From a virus: a stretch of 31,114 bases of DNA. Under the pieces are notes generated by a model. That model saw nothing but the letters and a program-made list of their open reading frames with translations, did not search any database and had not been told where the DNA came from. Position 1 is the first letter of the stretch. Each line of letters opens with the position of its first letter. The DNA lies in the IMG/VR virus record IMGVR_UViG_3300008108_000311, positions 1 to 31,114 of that record, one strand, 5' to 3'. Below are positions 1-7,677 of this stretch, piece by piece. Made by a program: the position numbers and the translations under genes.

Positions 1-1
1 T

Positions 2-886
2 AAGACAGAAGATGAGTTTGGAAATCAAACTGAAGTAGGTATCAATGGTTTCCGTGCTTATAGAGCATATTGGAGTGAACATCCTGAGCGTGACGAAACA
101 TGGGCACGTGAAATGCGGGCTCAACTTGGTGAAGAGCGTTTCCGTCGTGAAATGGATTGTGAATTTATTATTGCTGATGAAACATTAATTAATCCTGTGG
201 CACTATTTGAACTGGAAGGAATTGAACCTATTTTTAAGCATGGTCAAATACGTTGGTACAAAAAGCCTGTAGCAGGAAATATATATGTAGTCGCATTAGA
301 TCCTAGTCTAGGTACAGGAAGTGACCCAGCAGCGATACAGGTATTTGAAGCAAATACAACTACACAAGTAGCTGAGTGGAAACATAATCAAACTGTAATT
401 CCTGAACAGATAAGATTGATTAAACAAATTACAGACTTTATTGTTGAATGTACTAAAGAACCAAACAATATATATTATAGCTTAGAAAATAATACTATAG
501 GCGAAGCAGCGTTGATTAGTTTAAACGAATACGGTGAACACAATATTCAAGGTAACTTTATTACAGAATCCGGAGTAAAGAAAAGAAAGGGTTATAACAC
601 TACTCAAAAAAGTAAATTAGCTGCTTGTGCCAAACTTAAACATCTCATCGAATCCAAAAAAATGAAGGTAAACAGTAAATCCTTTGTATCGGAACTTAAA
701 AATTTTGTAGCAGTAAGCGGATCCTATAAAGCTAAAATCGGAGAAACAGATGATTTAGTTATGGCTAGTCTGCTAGCTACAAGGATAATGCAAGATTTGG
801 GGGAATATGTTGTAGAATTAGAGAGTCAGATACGAGATTACGACGAATTTTTACCCCCATTACCCTTTTATGCTGTATTATCCTGA
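2..886 (+). CDS. Terminase large subunit, C-terminal part (gp17-like)
   Basis: Packaging motor and nuclease subunit that cuts concatemeric DNA and drives it into the prohead. The frame is open to the left edge, so this is the C-terminal 294 codons only; the ATPase domain lies outside the window. The visible part is the RNase H-like nuclease domain. The first catalytic acid is in VVALDPSLGTGSDPAA, the second probably in YYSLENNTIGEAA, and the third in IGETDDLVMAS, the same order as the D/E/D triad of T4 gp17. An ATG at 113 lies within the open frame and is not a credible start, because the upstream codons read as the same conserved protein (GFRAYRAYWSEHPE). The stop is followed by a GATAAATAC late-type promoter for the next gene. 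Confidence 0.88.
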   Translation, partial: KTEDEFGNQTEVGINGFRAYRAYWSEHPERDETWAREMRAQLGEERFRREMDCEFIIADETLINPVALFELEGIEPIFKHGQIRWYKKPVAGNIYVVALDPSLGTGSDPAAIQVFEANTTTQVAEWKHNQTVIPEQIRLIKQITDFIVECTKEPNNIYYSLENNTIGEAALISLNEYGEHNIQGNFITESGVKKRKGYNTTQKSKLAACAKLKHLIESKKMKVNSKSFVSELKNFVAVSGSYKAKIGETDDLVMASLLATRIMQDLGEYVVELESQIRDYDEFLPPLPFYAVLS

Positions 887-893
887 TAAATAC
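885..893 (+). promoter_or_regulatory. Candidate late promoter, GATAAATAC
   Basis: GATAAATAC overlaps the terminase stop codon and lies 22 nt before the ATG at 916. It resembles the T4 late promoter element TATAAATA and recurs in front of other virion-type genes in this window. Confidence 0.5.
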
Positions 894-915
894 AATTTAT
901 TAAGAGATAATCAAC

Positions 916-2580
916 ATGCCTATAAAAGAAGAAGCCCTTCAGGACGAACTATACAACTTTTTGAAAACCCATGGGTTAAAACCAGTCAGACTAACTTCAG
1001 ACGGTAAAATAGTTGCCCTAAGTAAATTAGCGGATGTTTTCAAATTTAGTTTTATTATGGATGACACTAATTATGGATTAGTTTATGCAGCTATTATTGG
1101 AAAAGATGTAGTACTTTGGGCAGGAGATGATGTTTACGGTAGTCCTAATCATAGTAAAGGTGACGATCTACCATTTAATAAAATATCTAATTACATAAAG
1201 AATTGGGCACATGATCATCAACTTGGATTTGAGCGTGATGATATTGAAAATTTGGAAGATGAAATGGCTAAAAGACAAGAAACTAAAAAAATAAATGAGG
1301 GTTACCATCCTTTAGGCAGAAAGGCTAGTTATAATGATAGCGTTCCTAATGTAAAAATTAAAATTCAACATAGTAAAAACATGGAAGAGGGAATGCAACG
1401 TTTTAGAAATGTAGAAAGAATATACTTAGAAAATGTTGAGGGTGAAAGATTTCTTTTAGATACTAAGAGACCAGGCTTAGCTAGAGTTTATGCAAGACAT
1501 ATTGCTGAAGGTGGCAAAGTAAATGATGATCGTTGGAACCACATTCACTCACTTGTTGAAGAATACACGAATATGGCAGGGTTCGTTCGTGCAACACGCA
1601 ATGGACAATTTAATGAAAGCACTCAAAGTTTGGTAAATGAAGGTACAAACCACTATCTTAATATTAGAGAAACATTGCATAAACTAGCAGGTAAAAAAGG
1701 ATATAATACTTATTTTGAAAACTGGACACCAACACTTAATGAAGATATGGGCATAGGTCAACCGGATCTTGCAGAAATGTTTATGAGTAGCAGTATTGAT
1801 CCAAGAATTGAAAGAGCTATGCCTATATTGCTAAAAATACATAAGGCATCAGGTAAAATTGATGAAATTACCGAGCTGGAAGAATGGTCTAATACAATTA
1901 TTAGTGAAAAATTAAAACCAACTGACAATATAGCAATAAAAGATTTGGCAGCAGAGTTTGCAGAAGAAATACCAGTAGGCGATGATGCTATTAATATAAT
2001 GAATTTGTTATCAAATTATAACTTAGAAAATGAAAAATTATTTGCAGAGTTAAATGATTTAGCAAATCAGGATGTTAACGCAGATGCACGTGATGTTGTT
2101 TTAAGTTGGGCACAAAGAAGTGATGATCATGATTTACATGCACTTGCTAATGAAATTAAGGATGTAATGAGTGGTCAAAACGTAGCCGCCCCACCACAAC
2201 AAGTGCAACAACCAATGATGGAAGAAGGTTCGGACGAGTTCGATGAAAACACCATACTGCAAATTCTTACATTAGCAGCAGAGGGTAACCGTGATCCTGA
2301 AATAGCAAAAGCTTTAGGATTAAAACTTTCATTAGTGCAGGAAGTTTTAGACATGTATCTTGAAGATTTAGAATCAATGATTGATCAAACTATTGATGAA
2401 GGTATAGATAGTGATCAAACAAAAGCAAAACAATTAGGTCCTACTGAAAAAGCTAAATCAATAAGTCCCGTAATAGGTAAAGATTCAAAACAACATCCTT
2501 TTAAAGGAAAATTAGTGGGTGCTAGCGAAAGCATTGATCCATTAATCAAGATTAAAAAATTATCCGGTTTGGATAAATAA
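916..2580 (+). CDS. Conserved-looking phage protein of unknown function, 554 aa
   Basis: Not recognised by function. The protein is mostly helical and hydrophilic, with no signal peptide or membrane segment. Residues about 130-290 form a well-ordered region containing RNVERIYLENVEGERFLLD and a run ending near MFMSSSIDPRIERAMPIL. Residues about 443-482 (ILQILTLAAEGNRDPEIAKALGLKLSLVQEVLDMYL) resemble a helix-turn-helix, after a short Pro/Gln linker (APPQQVQQP). The C-terminus is lysine-rich and ends KIKKLSGLDK. Its place directly after terminase and behind a late-type promoter suggests a late product (virion, scaffold or internal protein), which is inference. The Shine-Dalgarno is weak (AAGAGA, 9 nt before ATG). 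A regulator is the alternative because of the HTH-like segment. Confidence 0.75.
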   Translation: MPIKEEALQDELYNFLKTHGLKPVRLTSDGKIVALSKLADVFKFSFIMDDTNYGLVYAAIIGKDVVLWAGDDVYGSPNHSKGDDLPFNKISNYIKNWAHDHQLGFERDDIENLEDEMAKRQETKKINEGYHPLGRKASYNDSVPNVKIKIQHSKNMEEGMQRFRNVERIYLENVEGERFLLDTKRPGLARVYARHIAEGGKVNDDRWNHIHSLVEEYTNMAGFVRATRNGQFNESTQSLVNEGTNHYLNIRETLHKLAGKKGYNTYFENWTPTLNEDMGIGQPDLAEMFMSSSIDPRIERAMPILLKIHKASGKIDEITELEEWSNTIISEKLKPTDNIAIKDLAAEFAEEIPVGDDAINIMNLLSNYNLENEKLFAELNDLANQDVNADARDVVLSWAQRSDDHDLHALANEIKDVMSGQNVAAPPQQVQQPMMEEGSDEFDENTILQILTLAAEGNRDPEIAKALGLKLSLVQEVLDMYLEDLESMIDQTIDEGIDSDQTKAKQLGPTEKAKSISPVIGKDSKQHPFKGKLVGASESIDPLIKIKKLSGLDK

Positions 2581-2603
2581 AATTATTATTTACCCGTAAC
2601 AGG

Positions 2604-2612
2604 GATAAATAC
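2604..2612 (+). promoter_or_regulatory. Candidate late promoter in front of gp32, GATAAATAC
   Basis: GATAAATAC sits 2 nt before the TTGACA box of the sigma70-type promoter, giving a tandem arrangement that could keep gp32 expressed early and late. It matches the element at 885 and 20257. Confidence 0.45.
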
Positions 2613-2614
2613 TA

Positions 2615-2642
2615 TTGACATGTTTGAAACAAGTGTTATAAT
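2615..2642 (+). promoter_or_regulatory. Perfect sigma70-type promoter of the recombination operon
   Basis: TTGACA (2615-2620) and TATAAT (2637-2642) are both exact consensus with a 16-bp spacer. The predicted start is near 2649, leaving a leader of about 77 nt before gp32. Confidence 0.85.
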
Positions 2643-2652
2643 TGTTTCAATG

Positions 2653-2676
2653 TGTCAGTTGTCTCCGTACAACACA
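2653..2676 (+). promoter_or_regulatory. Leader hairpin and TAGGC repeats upstream of gp32
   Basis: At the predicted 5' end of the transcript, GTTGT (2658-2662) pairs with ACAAC (2669-2673) around CTCCGT, and TGT (2653-2655) can pair with ACA (2674-2676) across a CA bulge. Three TAGGC words follow at 2677, 2687 and 2699, before a strong AAAGGAG. T4 gp32 represses its own mRNA through a 5' structured element plus an unstructured repeat region, so an analogous operator is plausible here but unproven. Confidence 0.35.
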
Positions 2677-2725
2677 TAGGCATACTTAGGCTCAAATTTA
2701 GGCACATTTTTAAAGGAGAAATACA

Positions 2726-3718
2726 ATGGCAAGTCTAGCAGAAATCCGCGCACGTATTGCGGCGCAAGAAAACAAATCAAACTCTGGTTCAACAACTCAA
2801 TCAGATAACGCAATTTATCCCCACTGGAACATGGACGAAGGCACTAGTGCTACTATTCGTTTCCTCCCAGATGGTAACTCAACTAATACATTCTTTTGGG
2901 TAGAGCGTCAAATCATCAAACTTCCATTTAATGGTGTTAAAGGTGATAGCGCAGTCAAACAAATTCAAGTACAAGTTCCTTGCGTTGAAATGTATGGTGA
3001 TAACTGCCCTATTCTCGCAGAAGTTCGTCCTTGGTATAAGGACGAAAGTTTGAAAGAAATGGCAAATAAGTATTGGAAAAAACGTAGTTATCTATTTCAA
3101 GGTTTTGTTCGCCAGAACCCACTAGGTGATGATAAGACTCCTGCGAATCCTATTCGTAGATTTATCATTAGCCCACAAATCTTCACAATCATCAAATCTA
3201 GTTTGATGGATCCTGAGATGGAAGAAATGCCAACTGACTATGTTCGTGGTCTTGATTTCCGTGTCACTAAAACTAGCAAAGGTGGTTATGCAGATTACAG
3301 CACAAGCACATGGAGTCGTAAAGAATCTGCACTTACTCAAGCAGAGCAAGATGCAATTCAGGCACATGGTCTTTTCAATTTGGCTGACTTCTTACCTAAG
3401 AAGCCAAGTGAAGCAGAACTACGCATTATCAAAGAAATGTTTGAGGCAAGCGTAGATGGTCGTCCTTATGATCCAGATCGTTGGGGCGCATATTATCGTC
3501 CTTATGGTCTTGATGTACCGGCAGGTGCAAAGGTGGAAGAACAGGCTACAGCAGTTCAAGCTACTGCTGCCACAACCGCACCCGTAGCTGAACCAGCTCC
3601 TTGGGATGACGAACCAGAAACTGCATCACAACCAGTTAAAGTTCCAACAACACCAACAAGCGACAAAGCACAAGACATTCTAGCAATGATTCGTGCTAGG
3701 CAGAATAAAGCTGCCTAA
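2726..3718 (+). CDS. 32: Single-stranded DNA-binding protein gp32
   Basis: Coats ssDNA during replication and recombination and works with UvsX, UvsY and gp41. Recognised by the core with WNMDEGTSATIRFLPDG (residues about 34-50), FFWVERQIIKLPF, VPCVEMYGDNCPI and the KYWKKRSYLFQGFV block. The 330-aa length is close to T4 gp32 (301 aa). Only two cysteines (C86, C94) sit where T4 gp32 has its His-Cys3 zinc site, so classical zinc binding is doubtful. The Ala/Pro/Thr-rich linker (about 265-310) carries a mild acidic patch (PWDDEPE) rather than a long acidic tail. The C-terminus (DILAMIRARQNKAA) resembles the N-terminus (LAEIRARIAAQENK). The start is fixed by AAAGGAG 6 nt before ATG. First gene of the operon. 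Confidence 0.93.
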   Translation: MASLAEIRARIAAQENKSNSGSTTQSDNAIYPHWNMDEGTSATIRFLPDGNSTNTFFWVERQIIKLPFNGVKGDSAVKQIQVQVPCVEMYGDNCPILAEVRPWYKDESLKEMANKYWKKRSYLFQGFVRQNPLGDDKTPANPIRRFIISPQIFTIIKSSLMDPEMEEMPTDYVRGLDFRVTKTSKGGYADYSTSTWSRKESALTQAEQDAIQAHGLFNLADFLPKKPSEAELRIIKEMFEASVDGRPYDPDRWGAYYRPYGLDVPAGAKVEEQATAVQATAATTAPVAEPAPWDDEPETASQPVKVPTTPTSDKAQDILAMIRARQNKAA

Positions 3719-3730
3719 ATAAATAGGTAT

Positions 3731-3756
3731 GGTAGGGAACACAACCGTTCCCTACC
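3731..3756 (+). repeat. Perfect 10-bp hairpin after gp32
   Basis: GGTAGGGAAC (3731-3740) and GTTCCCTACC (3747-3756) form a perfect stem with a 6-nt loop, 12 nt after the gp32 stop and directly before the next gene's ribosome-binding site. There is no T-tract, so it is a poor terminator. It may stabilise or process the gp32 mRNA end, or partly attenuate downstream expression. Confidence 0.7.
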
Positions 3757-3770
3757 GTAGGAGAATAATT

Positions 3771-3998
3771 ATGACACTACCTGACGAAAGATACCTAGCC
3801 ATAAAGCAAGGGAAAAAGTTGCTTGAGGAACTTTGTGATCCGGGCAAAACACCAAGAGTACCTAGTATTGTTAGAGATCGGGCAAGAACAGCATTAAAAC
3901 ATTTCCCAAATGACTGGGACATTGATATTATTGCTGAAAGGTGCCCTGAAATCATTGACAAGAAAGCCAATGGCGTGTATCGTACTACAAAACAATAG
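3771..3998 (+). CDS. BPSL0761-like small protein, 75 aa
   Basis: The sequence MTLPDERYLAIKQGKKLLEE followed by a DPGKTPRVPSIVRDRARTALKHFP segment fits my recollection of the BPSL0761-like small proteins found in proteobacteria and some phages; the function is unknown. It is short, basic and helical, with no membrane segment. An upstream in-frame ATG at 3729 exists, but it would translate through the hairpin and lacks a ribosome-binding site, whereas the ATG at 3771 has TAGGAG a few bases upstream. It sits between gp32 and uvsX, so a role in DNA transactions is possible by context only. The match to the family is from memory of its N-terminal pattern. Confidence 0.75.
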   Translation: MTLPDERYLAIKQGKKLLEELCDPGKTPRVPSIVRDRARTALKHFPNDWDIDIIAERCPEIIDKKANGVYRTTKQ

Positions 3999-4007
3999 GA
4001 GACTATT

Positions 4008-5075
4008 TTGGTTAAGCCATTTGATGTAAGTAAATTTAGAAAAGAAATAACTAAGTCCATTGACGGGCTTAGTATAGGTTTTAATGATCCGACCGACTGG
4101 ATCAGTACAGGAAATTATGCACTCAATTATCTTATTAGTGGTGATTTTAGCAAAGGCGTTCCTCTTGGTAAGGTCACTGTATTTGCTGGAGAAAGTGGTT
4201 CCGGCAAAAGTTATATCTGTTCTGGCAACTTGGTACGTCATGCTCAGCAACAAGGTATATTCGTTGTACTCATTGATAGTGAAAACGCACTTGACGAAGA
4301 TTGGTTGCAGGCGTTAGGTGTTGACACCAGTGAAGATAAACTGTTAAAATTAAACATGGCCATGATTGATGATGTGGCAAAAACTATTAGTAAGTTTATG
4401 GTTGACTATAAGGCTCAACCCGGTGAAGAAAGACCAAAGGTCTTGTTTGTAATTGATAGCTTGGGAATGCTGTTAACTCCCACAGATGTAAATCAGTTTG
4501 ATGCAGGTGACTTGAAAGGTGATATGGGACGTAAGCCTAAAGCACTTACTGCATTAGTGCGTAACTGTGTGAATATGTTTGGTAGTTGCAATGTTGGATT
4601 GATTGCAACAAATCACACTTATGCAAGTCAAGATATGTTTGACCCAGACGATAAAATTTCTGGTGGACAAGGATTTATCTATGCAAGTTCAATTGTTGTA
4701 GCAATGCGTAAATTGAAACTTAAAGAAGATGAAGATGGTAATAAGGTAACTGATGTACTTGGCATACGTAGTGCGTGTAAAGTTATGAAAACACGTTATG
4801 CAAAGCCATTTGAAAGTGTTCAAATTAAAATACCTTACTCAACTGGTATGAATCCATATAGTGGATTGCTTGATTTGTTTGAAAAGGTAGGATTGCTTAC
4901 TAAAGAAGGTAATCGTCTTGCATACACGACCGAAGATGGTGAGGTTATTAAACTTTTCCGTAAAGGTTGGGAAACAAATGATAACGGTTGCCTTGACAAA
5001 GTGATGGTTGAGTTTAGCAAAAAAGAATCAAATAAGCTAAGTACTGTTGCTACTGTTGAGGAGGAAGCAACATGA
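4008..5075 (+). CDS. uvsX: RecA-like recombinase UvsX
   Basis: ATP-dependent strand-exchange protein that forms filaments on ssDNA with UvsY help and starts recombination-dependent replication. Walker A is GESGSGKS (residues 61-68), Walker B is about 145-150 (VLFVID), and the L2-like region includes LIATNHTY and KISGGQGFIYASS. At 355 aa it is slightly shorter than T4 UvsX (391 aa). The start is TTG with AGGAG 6 nt upstream; no ATG fits better. The C-terminus ends in a short acidic stretch (VEEEAT). It overlaps the next gene by ATGA, indicating translational coupling. Confidence 0.94.
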   Translation: MVKPFDVSKFRKEITKSIDGLSIGFNDPTDWISTGNYALNYLISGDFSKGVPLGKVTVFAGESGSGKSYICSGNLVRHAQQQGIFVVLIDSENALDEDWLQALGVDTSEDKLLKLNMAMIDDVAKTISKFMVDYKAQPGEERPKVLFVIDSLGMLLTPTDVNQFDAGDLKGDMGRKPKALTALVRNCVNMFGSCNVGLIATNHTYASQDMFDPDDKISGGQGFIYASSIVVAMRKLKLKEDEDGNKVTDVLGIRSACKVMKTRYAKPFESVQIKIPYSTGMNPYSGLLDLFEKVGLLTKEGNRLAYTTEDGEVIKLFRKGWETNDNGCLDKVMVEFSKKESNKLSTVATVEEEAT

Positions 5076-5332
5076 CAAGTAATTTAGATACCATTGCAGA
5101 AGTTTGGGAAGCATTGCGTATGCACATAGACCTAAACGAAAGAAAAGAGGCAGCAGAAACACTAGTTAATTATTTGATGGAAAACAATTATGAAGCTAGT
5201 GAAATTAAAACTGAGTTTAGAGGTGATAAAGATATTGCCAAAGCACTTACTTACTATGATGATCATAATCTACATGATGAGGAAGAAGATGATTATGATG
5301 ATGATTATGATTATGACGATGACCGTTACTAA
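5072..5332 (+). CDS. Small protein with extreme acidic tail, 86 aa
   Basis: No function recognised. The first 60 residues are predicted helical (IAEVWEALRMHIDLNERKEA), and the last 20 are almost all Asp, Glu and Tyr (DEEEDDYDDDYDYDDDRY). Acidic tails of this kind occur in ssDNA-binding proteins and DNA mimics, where they compete with DNA or dock partners. Lying between uvsX and uvsY with an ATGA overlap to uvsX, it is a reasonable candidate for modulating the recombinase, but that is inference. Confidence 0.8.
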   Translation: MTSNLDTIAEVWEALRMHIDLNERKEAAETLVNYLMENNYEASEIKTEFRGDKDIAKALTYYDDHNLHDEEEDDYDDDYDYDDDRY

Positions 5333-5343
5333 ATAGGACAGAC

Positions 5344-5799
5344 ATGACTTGGTACACCAAAGTTTCAACTGATTTATCATCTATACCCGATTTTATTGCA
5401 CACTACGATGCCGAACTATTACAAGCAAAAGTTGATGTAAAGATTTATGGAAACCTAGAAAAGAATATTTCAGCACTACCTGGTATCACTGAACATAGAT
5501 TTAACCAGCTTCAAGAAATTGAGGCTGTGTTAAATTATCTTAACATTCGTTTGCGTAAGATTCGCCGAACTCATTTTCAAAAGTATTTAGAAGCGTATAA
5601 TAGAGTCTTAACTAGTCGTGATGCTGAAAAGTATGTAGACGGTGAAGAAGAAGTAATTGATTTTGAAACTATAATCAACGAAGTAGCATTGTTGCGTAAT
5701 CGTTGGTTAGGTGTACTTAAGGGTCTTGATGCTAAACAATGGCAGATGGGACATATCGTTAGACTTAGAACTGCTGGAATGGAAGATGTAACGCTATGA
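5344..5799 (+). CDS. uvsY: Recombination mediator UvsY
   Basis: Helps UvsX displace gp32 and load on ssDNA. The helical layout, the size (151 aa against 137 in T4) and the C-terminal pattern LLRNRWLGVLKGLDAKQWQM followed by HIVRLRTAGMEDV fit the UvsY family. The long central helices (residues about 60-100) would carry the oligomerisation surface. It lies in the gp32-uvsX neighbourhood, as expected. AGGA lies 6 nt before the ATG. It overlaps the next gene by 4 nt. Identification is from family pattern, without alignment. Confidence 0.82.
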   Translation: MTWYTKVSTDLSSIPDFIAHYDAELLQAKVDVKIYGNLEKNISALPGITEHRFNQLQEIEAVLNYLNIRLRKIRRTHFQKYLEAYNRVLTSRDAEKYVDGEEEVIDFETIINEVALLRNRWLGVLKGLDAKQWQMGHIVRLRTAGMEDVTL

Positions 5800-6506
5800 G
5801 TTATTCATATCAAGGTAAAGGTTTGTTGCAAGTTACTGGTAGAACTGGTGGATATAATATATCTTCATTAGATGATCTATTTAATGAAGTAACGCCTCCA
5901 GCTGAACGGTTAGTTGATCACAGTATCGATTCGTTAATAACGAGTTGTAAGAATTATCGTGTAAGGCAAACTTTAGACCATGAAAAGTATTATAGTATTA
6001 CGGATGCTGATAGACAAATGGCTAATGATATCCGTGACTATTACAGTAAGAAACTAATGGTGCGTACTCTTAAGGGTAAGCCAATGAGTAAGTTCAGACA
6101 GGATTTGTCTACTTACCTAACAAATAATTATACTGTAAGATATCCGGAAAAGTATGAAGGTATGATTTATCGTTTACCTGAGTTTTATGCATACGATCAG
6201 GAAATTGATAAGTTACGAATAGATTCTAACAACGCAGAGCAACAAACTGGGATTGGAGTTCGCACACTTACTCCAGTTAAAAAATTAGTGTCTACTAACA
6301 AATCTGGTACTGTGTTCCATTATTGGTTCCATGACGCTAAAAAGTATTTGTATAAAATGTATGTCAGTAAAGATAACGAACTACAGCCGTTATTTGATGG
6401 CATCTTCGAAAAGACTGAATTGTTGGTTAATGCACGTTTCGTGCCCAATATCCAAGATGATTTACATTTTAGCAACATTAAGAACTTTAAGTTGCTAAAT
6501 TTGTAA
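5796..6506 (+). CDS. Unknown protein coupled to uvsY, 236 aa
   Basis: Function not recognised. It is a soluble, Tyr/Lys-rich protein. The N-terminus contains a flexible Gly/Ser stretch, the centre has DRQMANDIRDYYSKKLMVRTLKG, and the C-terminal half looks alpha/beta (VFHYWFHDAKKYLYKMYV). ATGA overlap with uvsY makes it the last gene of the recombination operon; the next gene has its own promoter. An accessory role in recombination or replication is suggested by position only. Confidence 0.8.
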   Translation: MSYSYQGKGLLQVTGRTGGYNISSLDDLFNEVTPPAERLVDHSIDSLITSCKNYRVRQTLDHEKYYSITDADRQMANDIRDYYSKKLMVRTLKGKPMSKFRQDLSTYLTNNYTVRYPEKYEGMIYRLPEFYAYDQEIDKLRIDSNNAEQQTGIGVRTLTPVKKLVSTNKSGTVFHYWFHDAKKYLYKMYVSKDNELQPLFDGIFEKTELLVNARFVPNIQDDLHFSNIKNFKLLNL

Positions 6507-6509
6507 CAT

Positions 6510-6538
6510 TTGACAATAAATCCAGTAGGCTATATAAT
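6510..6538 (+). promoter_or_regulatory. Perfect sigma70-type promoter of the AAA+ gene
   Basis: TTGACA (6510-6515), 17-bp spacer and TATAAT (6533-6538), both exact consensus. The predicted start is near 6545, and the leader carries TAGGAGC before the ATG at 6568. Confidence 0.85.
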
Positions 6539-6567
6539 AGCTTCATTATGTCAGTTAGGAGCTAATT

Positions 6568-7602
6568 ATGAGTACAGTTCTTGTCAAATTCGGTGAGTAT
6601 CGTAACAAGCCTGTTGTCAATCAAACATTTACCCTAGTGAAAGATTTTCAGACGGGTAAAAAAGGTAATTATATTACAGTAAAAAATGACGGTCAATTTG
6701 ACATTGCTATTGATGTTGTCAAAGTGAAAATTAATTCTATTAACGATATTACATTTGTAGATGGAGAGCCTAACGTGAGTGAAAACGCAATTGCTTTTAA
6801 AGCAAAAGAAGTAAAACAAGTAGAGACTGATGAAGAAGCAATGGATCGCATTGCTACTCGCTTTGCTGTACTTGATGAAATGACAAAAGCAGCAATCAAT
6901 AGCGATATTCGGGCTATGATTGTATCAGGTCCTCCCGGTGTCGGCAAGAGTTTCGGTGTTGAAACTCAACTAGAAAAAGCAAGCATGTTTGACAAGCTTG
7001 CAGGTAAACGTGTTCGCTTTGAGATTGTCAAAGGTGCAATGACTGCACTGGGTCTGTATGCACAATTGTACAAATATTCTGACAAGAAAAACGTACTGGT
7101 GTTTGATGACTGTGATTCTGTATTTCAAGATGATCTGTCACTGAACATTCTTAAGGCAGCACTTGATTCAGGCAAACGTCGCCGTATCTGCTGGAACAGT
7201 GATAGTTCTATGCTGCGCCGTGAGGGTATCCCTGATCAGTTTAACTTTGAAGGTAGTGCTATCTTCATCACTAACTTGAAGTTTGAAAACGTCAAGTCTA
7301 AGAAATTGCAAGATCACCTCGAGGCATTGCAGTCACGTTGTCACTTTCTTGACCTGACGATTGACACAGAGCGTGACAAAATGTTGCGCATCAAGCAAGT
7401 GCATCGTGATAGCGATGGTGGTCTGTTCCGCGACTACAATTTTGATGAAGGTGTTGCAGAACAGATTTTCGAGTTCATGCAAGATAACAAAGGCAAGTTG
7501 CATGAGTTGAGTCTGCGTATGTGTCTGAAGATTGCGGATCTGGTCAAGATCAGCCCGAACTGGAAGATGCTTGCAAGCACTACTTGCATGAAGCGAGGGT
7601 AA
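6568..7602 (+). CDS. AAA+ ATPase, 344 aa
   Basis: ATP-driven remodelling protein with unknown substrate. Walker A is GPPGVGKS (residues 121-128), Walker B is VLVFDDCD (176-183), a sensor-1-like Asn is in AIFITNLKF (about 236), and R257 in LQSRCHF is the likely arginine finger. The first 100 residues are a separate basic, beta-rich domain of unknown role. It differs from the clamp loader gp44 in lacking the usual clamp-loader N-terminus. Transcribed alone: consensus promoter upstream and strong terminator downstream. The 3' half is clearly richer in G+C (about 47% in sampled 60-base lines near 7200 and 7320) than the 5' part (about 28-38%). Confidence 0.85.
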   Translation: MSTVLVKFGEYRNKPVVNQTFTLVKDFQTGKKGNYITVKNDGQFDIAIDVVKVKINSINDITFVDGEPNVSENAIAFKAKEVKQVETDEEAMDRIATRFAVLDEMTKAAINSDIRAMIVSGPPGVGKSFGVETQLEKASMFDKLAGKRVRFEIVKGAMTALGLYAQLYKYSDKKNVLVFDDCDSVFQDDLSLNILKAALDSGKRRRICWNSDSSMLRREGIPDQFNFEGSAIFITNLKFENVKSKKLQDHLEALQSRCHFLDLTIDTERDKMLRIKQVHRDSDGGLFRDYNFDEGVAEQIFEFMQDNKGKLHELSLRMCLKIADLVKISPNWKMLASTTCMKRG

Positions 7603-7614
7603 GATTCGCAACTA

Positions 7615-7642
7615 GGCAATGGGAGCTTCGGCTCCCATTGCC
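7615..7642 (+). terminator. Strong hairpin terminator with UUCG loop
   Basis: GGCAATGGGAGC (7615-7626) and GCTCCCATTGCC (7631-7642) form a perfect 12-bp stem closed by a C(UUCG)G tetraloop, followed by a T-rich stretch (ATTTGTATTGATTTTTAG). It ends the AAA+ transcript and insulates it from the next promoter. Confidence 0.88.
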
Positions 7643-7649
7643 ATTTGTA

Positions 7650-7677
7650 TTGATTTTTAGTTTAAAAAATATATAAT
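7650..7677 (+). promoter_or_regulatory. Promoter for a leaderless transcript (7684 gene, uvsW)
   Basis: TTGATT (7650-7655), 16-bp spacer and TATAAT (7672-7677). The ATG at 7684 follows after exactly 6 nt, where transcription should begin, and there is no Shine-Dalgarno. The -35 box lies within the T-rich tail of the terminator. Confidence 0.75.

Noticed and set aside
3122-3455. Alternative open frames inside gp32 on both strands
   Set aside because: They overlap a confidently identified gene and encode unlikely Cys-, Leu- or Lys-rich products without start signals.
3729-3770. Upstream ATG at 3729 as start of the BPSL0761-like gene
   Set aside because: The extra residues would come from the hairpin sequence, and only the ATG at 3771 has a Shine-Dalgarno.
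3752-4253. Minus-strand open frames across the 3771 gene and uvsX
   Set aside because: They oppose two well-supported plus-strand genes and have no ribosome-binding site.
6568-7602. Calling the AAA+ ATPase the clamp loader gp44
   Set aside because: It has a 100-residue N-terminal domain unlike gp44, and the arrangement of Walker A, DDCD and SRC only shows general AAA+ membership. Neither gp45 nor a clear gp62 adjoins it.
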